A stretch of DNA of 8,759 nt from Flammeovirgaceae bacterium (lineage in GTDB: Bacteria > Bacteroidota > Bacteroidia > Cytophagales > Cyclobacteriaceae). The DNA lies in the NCBI GenBank assembly GCA_947457025.1, contig CANGUI010000058.1:1-8759 (forward strand). Reading direction: 5' to 3'. Below are positions 6,785 to 8,759 of the stretch, piece by piece; the first letter of the stretch is position 1; every line of letters begins with the position of its first letter. The position numbers and the translations under genes were made by a program. The notes under the pieces are model-generated. The model worked only from the letters and a program-made list of their open reading frames with translations. It did no database searches and had not been told where the DNA came from.

Positions 6785-7540
6785 TCACCCTTCTTTCAGC
6801 GTCTGGTTGCGCAGCTGAACTGGGGCAGCCTTCTTCCTCAGGCGGATATTGAGCATCTCCACGATGACCGCAAATGCCATCGCAAAATACACATACCCTT
6901 TGTCGACATGGAAATCGAATGCTTCCATGCCGAGCAGGAATCCGATCATGATGAGAAACGAGAGCGCCAGCATCTTGAACGTCGGGTGCCGGTTGATGAA
7001 CTGGTTGATGCCACGGGCAAAGAAAAACATCACCGCAGACGAAAGGAGCACAGCCACGATCATCAGCGTAACCTGATCCACCAACCCGATTGCGGTCAGG
7101 ATGGAGTCGAAGGAGAAGATCAGGTTGATCAACGCGATCTGGACAATCACCCAGCCAAATGCAGCGGCTTTACCGCCTTCGGATTTCGAGCCGGGTTCGG
7201 CGCCTTCCAGCTTCGCATGAATTTCCGACACGCTTTTGGCGATCAGAAATAAGCCGCCCAGCAGCAGAATGATTTCTTTTCCGGTGAAGGCGTGCGAGCC
7301 AAGGTGTAGCAGCGGGTCGTTCAGTTGCATGATCCAGCCGATGCAAAACAGCAACGCGATGCGCAAGGCGAGTGAAATGATCAGCCCCCATTGGCGGGCT
7401 TTCGCCTCCTCGTGTGGGGGCAACTTATCGGATAAAATGGAGATAAAGATGATGTTGTCGATGCCAAGAACCACCTCGAGAACGGTAAGTGTGGTGAGGC
7501 TGACGAGGGCTTCGGGGGTAAACAGGTTTTCCATACTCAT
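6785..7540 (-). CDS. TerC-family integral membrane protein
   Basis: This 251-residue inner-membrane protein belongs to the TerC family, whose members are linked to tellurite resistance, metal (manganese) export or metalation of exported proteins. The family hallmark is seen twice: E22VVLGIDN29 in the first membrane segment and F142SFDS146 in the middle, acidic residues placed to bind metal within the membrane. About seven hydrophobic segments can be counted, at roughly 10-35, 51-70, 87-102, 127-146, 155-174, 189-204 and 216-231. A charged, Gly-rich loop lies at 103-126 and a basic tail at the end. The ATG at 7540 (MSMENLF) is chosen; the ATG at 7534 is equally plausible, whereas the longer reading from 7552 needs a TTG start. 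No ter-operon partners are nearby, so a general metal-homeostasis role is more likely than tellurite resistance. It ends tail to tail with the TPM gene. Confidence 0.92.
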   Translation of the reverse strand: MSMENLFTPEALVSLTTLTVLEVVLGIDNIIFISILSDKLPPHEEAKARQWGLIISLALRIALLFCIGWIMQLNDPLLHLGSHAFTGKEIILLLGGLFLIAKSVSEIHAKLEGAEPGSKSEGGKAAAFGWVIVQIALINLIFSFDSILTAIGLVDQVTLMIVAVLLSSAVMFFFARGINQFINRHPTFKMLALSFLIMIGFLLGMEAFDFHVDKGYVYFAMAFAVIVEMLNIRLRKKAAPVQLRNQTLKEG

Positions 7541-7574
7541 GCAAAAGAACAAAAAGCGCCGCGAAGAGTTACGG

Positions 7575-7605
7575 TTTGGATATTCAGGGCGGCTGGTTAA
7601 CTTTG
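7575..7605 (+). promoter_or_regulatory. Bacteroidota-type promoter of the tRNA-His gene
   Basis: TTTG at 7575-7578 and TAACTTTG at 7598-7605 are separated by 19 bp, matching the -33 TTTG / -7 TAnnTTTG consensus of Bacteroidota primary sigma factors. Transcription would begin about 5 to 8 bp past the -7 box, a few bases before the mature tRNA end at 7617/7618. It is the best-formed promoter in the window. Confidence 0.8.
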
Positions 7606-7617
7606 CCGCCCCAAACG

Positions 7618-7691
7618 GTGATTGTAGCTCAGTTGGTTAGAGCGCCAGATTGTGGCTCTGGAGGTCGCGGGTTCAAATCCCGTCTTTCACC
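7618..7691 (+). tRNA. tRNA-His, anticodon GTG
   Basis: The sequence folds as a tRNA. It has a D arm GCTC...GAGC (from 7627), an anticodon stem CCAGA/TCTGG (7645-7649, 7657-7661) around loop TTGTGGC with anticodon GTG at 7652-7654, and a T arm GCGGG/CCCGT with loop TTCAAAT. A G at 7617 can serve as the extra G-1 typical of tRNA-His, opposite C73 at 7691. The 3' CCA is not encoded. The acceptor stem is odd: 5' GTGATTG faces 3' CTTTCAC, so pairs 5-68 and 6-67 are U-U mismatches while the other five pairs are good. The gene has its own promoter upstream and a terminator 4 bp downstream, so it is transcribed alone. Confidence 0.93.
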
Positions 7692-7695
7692 CTGA

Positions 7696-7722
7696 AAAAA
7701 CCCTGCGCCCTGCGGGGTTTTT
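7696..7722. terminator. Rho-independent terminator, apparently bidirectional
   Basis: AAAAACCCTGC (7696-7706) pairs with GCGGGGTTTTT (7712-7722) over 11 bp, with one G-U pair and a 5-base loop GCCCT. On the plus strand the T-run ends the tRNA-His transcript. On the minus strand the hairpin is followed by TTTTTT and lies 10 bp past the dihydroorotase stop codon, so it can end that transcript too. Confidence 0.85.
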
Positions 7723-7732
7723 GCTTTTACGA

Positions 7733-8759
7733 TCAGGAGCGGGCAAACAACAGACGATGGCCCTGTCGGGATTCATCAAACACTCCGTTTGCGTAGGCCA
7801 GATGACCGGACACCCACGTGTGAGTAACCTGGCTGTCGAATGTATGACCCTCGAAGGGCGACCAGCCGCACTTCGCCAAAATATTTTCTTTTGCCACCGT
7901 CCAGGGCTGGCCTGTGCGCACCAGTACCAAATCGGCAAAGTACCCCTCGCGGATGAAGCCGCGGTCGACAACTTGAAATAGAATGGCGGGGTTGTGGCAC
8001 ATCTTCGTCACCATCTGTTCGATGGTGAGTTTCCCATCCTTCACAAAATCAAGCATGGCCACCATGCTGTGTTGTACCAGTGGCCCGCCTGCAGGCGCCT
8101 GGAAATAGGGCTTCGCTTTTTCTTCCGCCGTGTGGGGGGCGTGGTCTGTGGCAATAACATCAATCCGGCCATCGAGCAGCGCCCTCCAGATGCCCGCCCG
8201 GTCAGCGGCCGTTTTGATGGCGGGGTTCCACTTGATCTTCATGCCCAGGCGCTCGTAATCCGCATCGCAAAACCAAAGATGATGAATGCAGGCTTCCGCC
8301 GTCAGTTTCTTTTTTTCAAGCGGCAGCGAGTGATCAAACAAATGGGTCTCTTTCTCTGTGGAGATGTGCAGAATGTGCAGCCGCGTGCCGTGTTTTTTAG
8401 CCAGGTTGCTGGCAAAGAGCGATGACTGGTAGCAGGCTTCGGCGTTGCGCAGGATGGGATGGTACTTCACATCCATGTTTTCGCCGTGGGCGGCGCGAAA
8501 CTCGACCGTATTCTGGCGAATGGTGGGTTCGTGTTCGCAATGGGTGGCGATGAGTGCGGGAAAGCGGGAAAAGATCTTTTCGAGTAATTCCGGATTATCG
8601 ACCAGCAGGTTACCCGTAGATGATCCCATGAAGATCTTCAGGCCGCACACTCTTGTTACATCTGTTTTGAGAATTTCTTCAAGGTTGTCATTCGAGGTAC
8701 CCATAAAAAATGAGTAGTTCGCAAGCGACTGCCGTTGGGCGATTTCGAATTTGTCCTCC
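7733..8759 (-). CDS. pyrC: Dihydroorotase, N-terminus cut by window edge
   Basis: The reading frame stays open to the right edge, giving 341 visible residues. The enzyme is a metal-dependent amidohydrolase that interconverts N-carbamoyl-L-aspartate and dihydroorotate in pyrimidine synthesis. Visible active-site blocks, numbered from the edge, are GLKIFMGSSTGN (39-50) with the probably carboxylated lysine K41, THCEHE (72-77) with a metal-binding His, LHILHISTEKE with the next metal-binding His, and ATDHAPHTAEEK with the catalytic Asp. The C-terminus has the usual beta-strand tail (VSGHLAYANGVF). About 100 N-terminal residues, including the HxH metal motif, lie outside the window. The ATG at 8704 is internal, because the family sequence continues upstream of it (SLANYSFFMG). 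Allantoinase or hydantoinase relatives are less likely, given the KIFMGSSTGN block. Nothing visible shows regulation; the start region is not in the window. Confidence 0.93.
   Translation of the reverse strand, partial: EDKFEIAQRQSLANYSFFMGTSNDNLEEILKTDVTRVCGLKIFMGSSTGNLLVDNPELLEKIFSRFPALIATHCEHEPTIRQNTVEFRAAHGENMDVKYHPILRNAEACYQSSLFASNLAKKHGTRLHILHISTEKETHLFDHSLPLEKKKLTAEACIHHLWFCDADYERLGMKIKWNPAIKTAADRAGIWRALLDGRIDVIATDHAPHTAEEKAKPYFQAPAGGPLVQHSMVAMLDFVKDGKLTIEQMVTKMCHNPAILFQVVDRGFIREGYFADLVLVRTGQPWTVAKENILAKCGWSPFEGHTFDSQVTHTWVSGHLAYANGVFDESRQGHRLLFARS

Noticed and set aside
6785..7540. Tellurite-resistance island suggested by a TerC-family gene
   Set aside because: No terZABDEF-type genes are present; isolated TerC-family genes are common housekeeping membrane proteins.
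7541..7552. TTG start giving four extra residues to the TerC protein
   Set aside because: Two ATG codons follow at once (7540 and 7534), and TTG is a rare start in this group.

Overview
The window looks like chromosomal DNA from a Bacteroidota bacterium, probably of the Cytophagales type. Four things point there: TAnnTTTG-type promoter elements (one with a TTTG partner 19 nt upstream, before the tRNA), the short-chain-dehydrogenase form of L-threonine dehydrogenase paired with glycine C-acetyltransferase, GC-rich and AT-rich intergenic repeats, and the absence of obvious Shine-Dalgarno sequences. The DNA is fairly GC-rich and most genes look like housekeeping genes.

Left part (1-3530, minus strand): a run of three genes read leftwards. 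They encode an SDR-type L-threonine 3-dehydrogenase, a 14-segment polysaccharide flippase of the MOP superfamily, and a sugar-phosphate nucleotidyltransferase with a left-handed beta-helix tail that runs off the left edge. The last two are 32 bp apart and probably serve surface polysaccharide synthesis.

Middle (3531-5291): a divergent intergenic region holds a GC-rich inverted-repeat element, including a 20-bp perfect palindrome, and a TAGCTTTG promoter element. Next, on the plus strand, come a small hypothetical gene and, 4 bp further, kbl (glycine C-acetyltransferase). The dehydrogenase and Kbl together turn threonine into glycine plus acetyl-CoA, so the two steps are encoded back to back around the repeat element. 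Directly after the kbl stop lie nine copies of a 7-bp AATCAYA tandem repeat.

Right part (5350-8759): a secreted or membrane-anchored TPM-domain protein with four CxxC pairs and a glycine-rich tail (plus) meets a TerC-family membrane protein (minus) with one base between the stop codons. A tRNA-His(GTG) with its own promoter follows, with two adjacent U-U mismatches in the acceptor stem. A strong, apparently bidirectional terminator separates it from a dihydroorotase gene (minus) that runs off the right edge without its N-terminus.

I see no phage, insertion sequence, CRISPR array or defence system, and no clear new multi-gene system. The items most worth a second look are the odd tRNA-His acceptor stem, the GC-rich repeat with its possible second fragment in the tail of the small gene, the small gene itself, and the zinc-ribbon-like TPM architecture.
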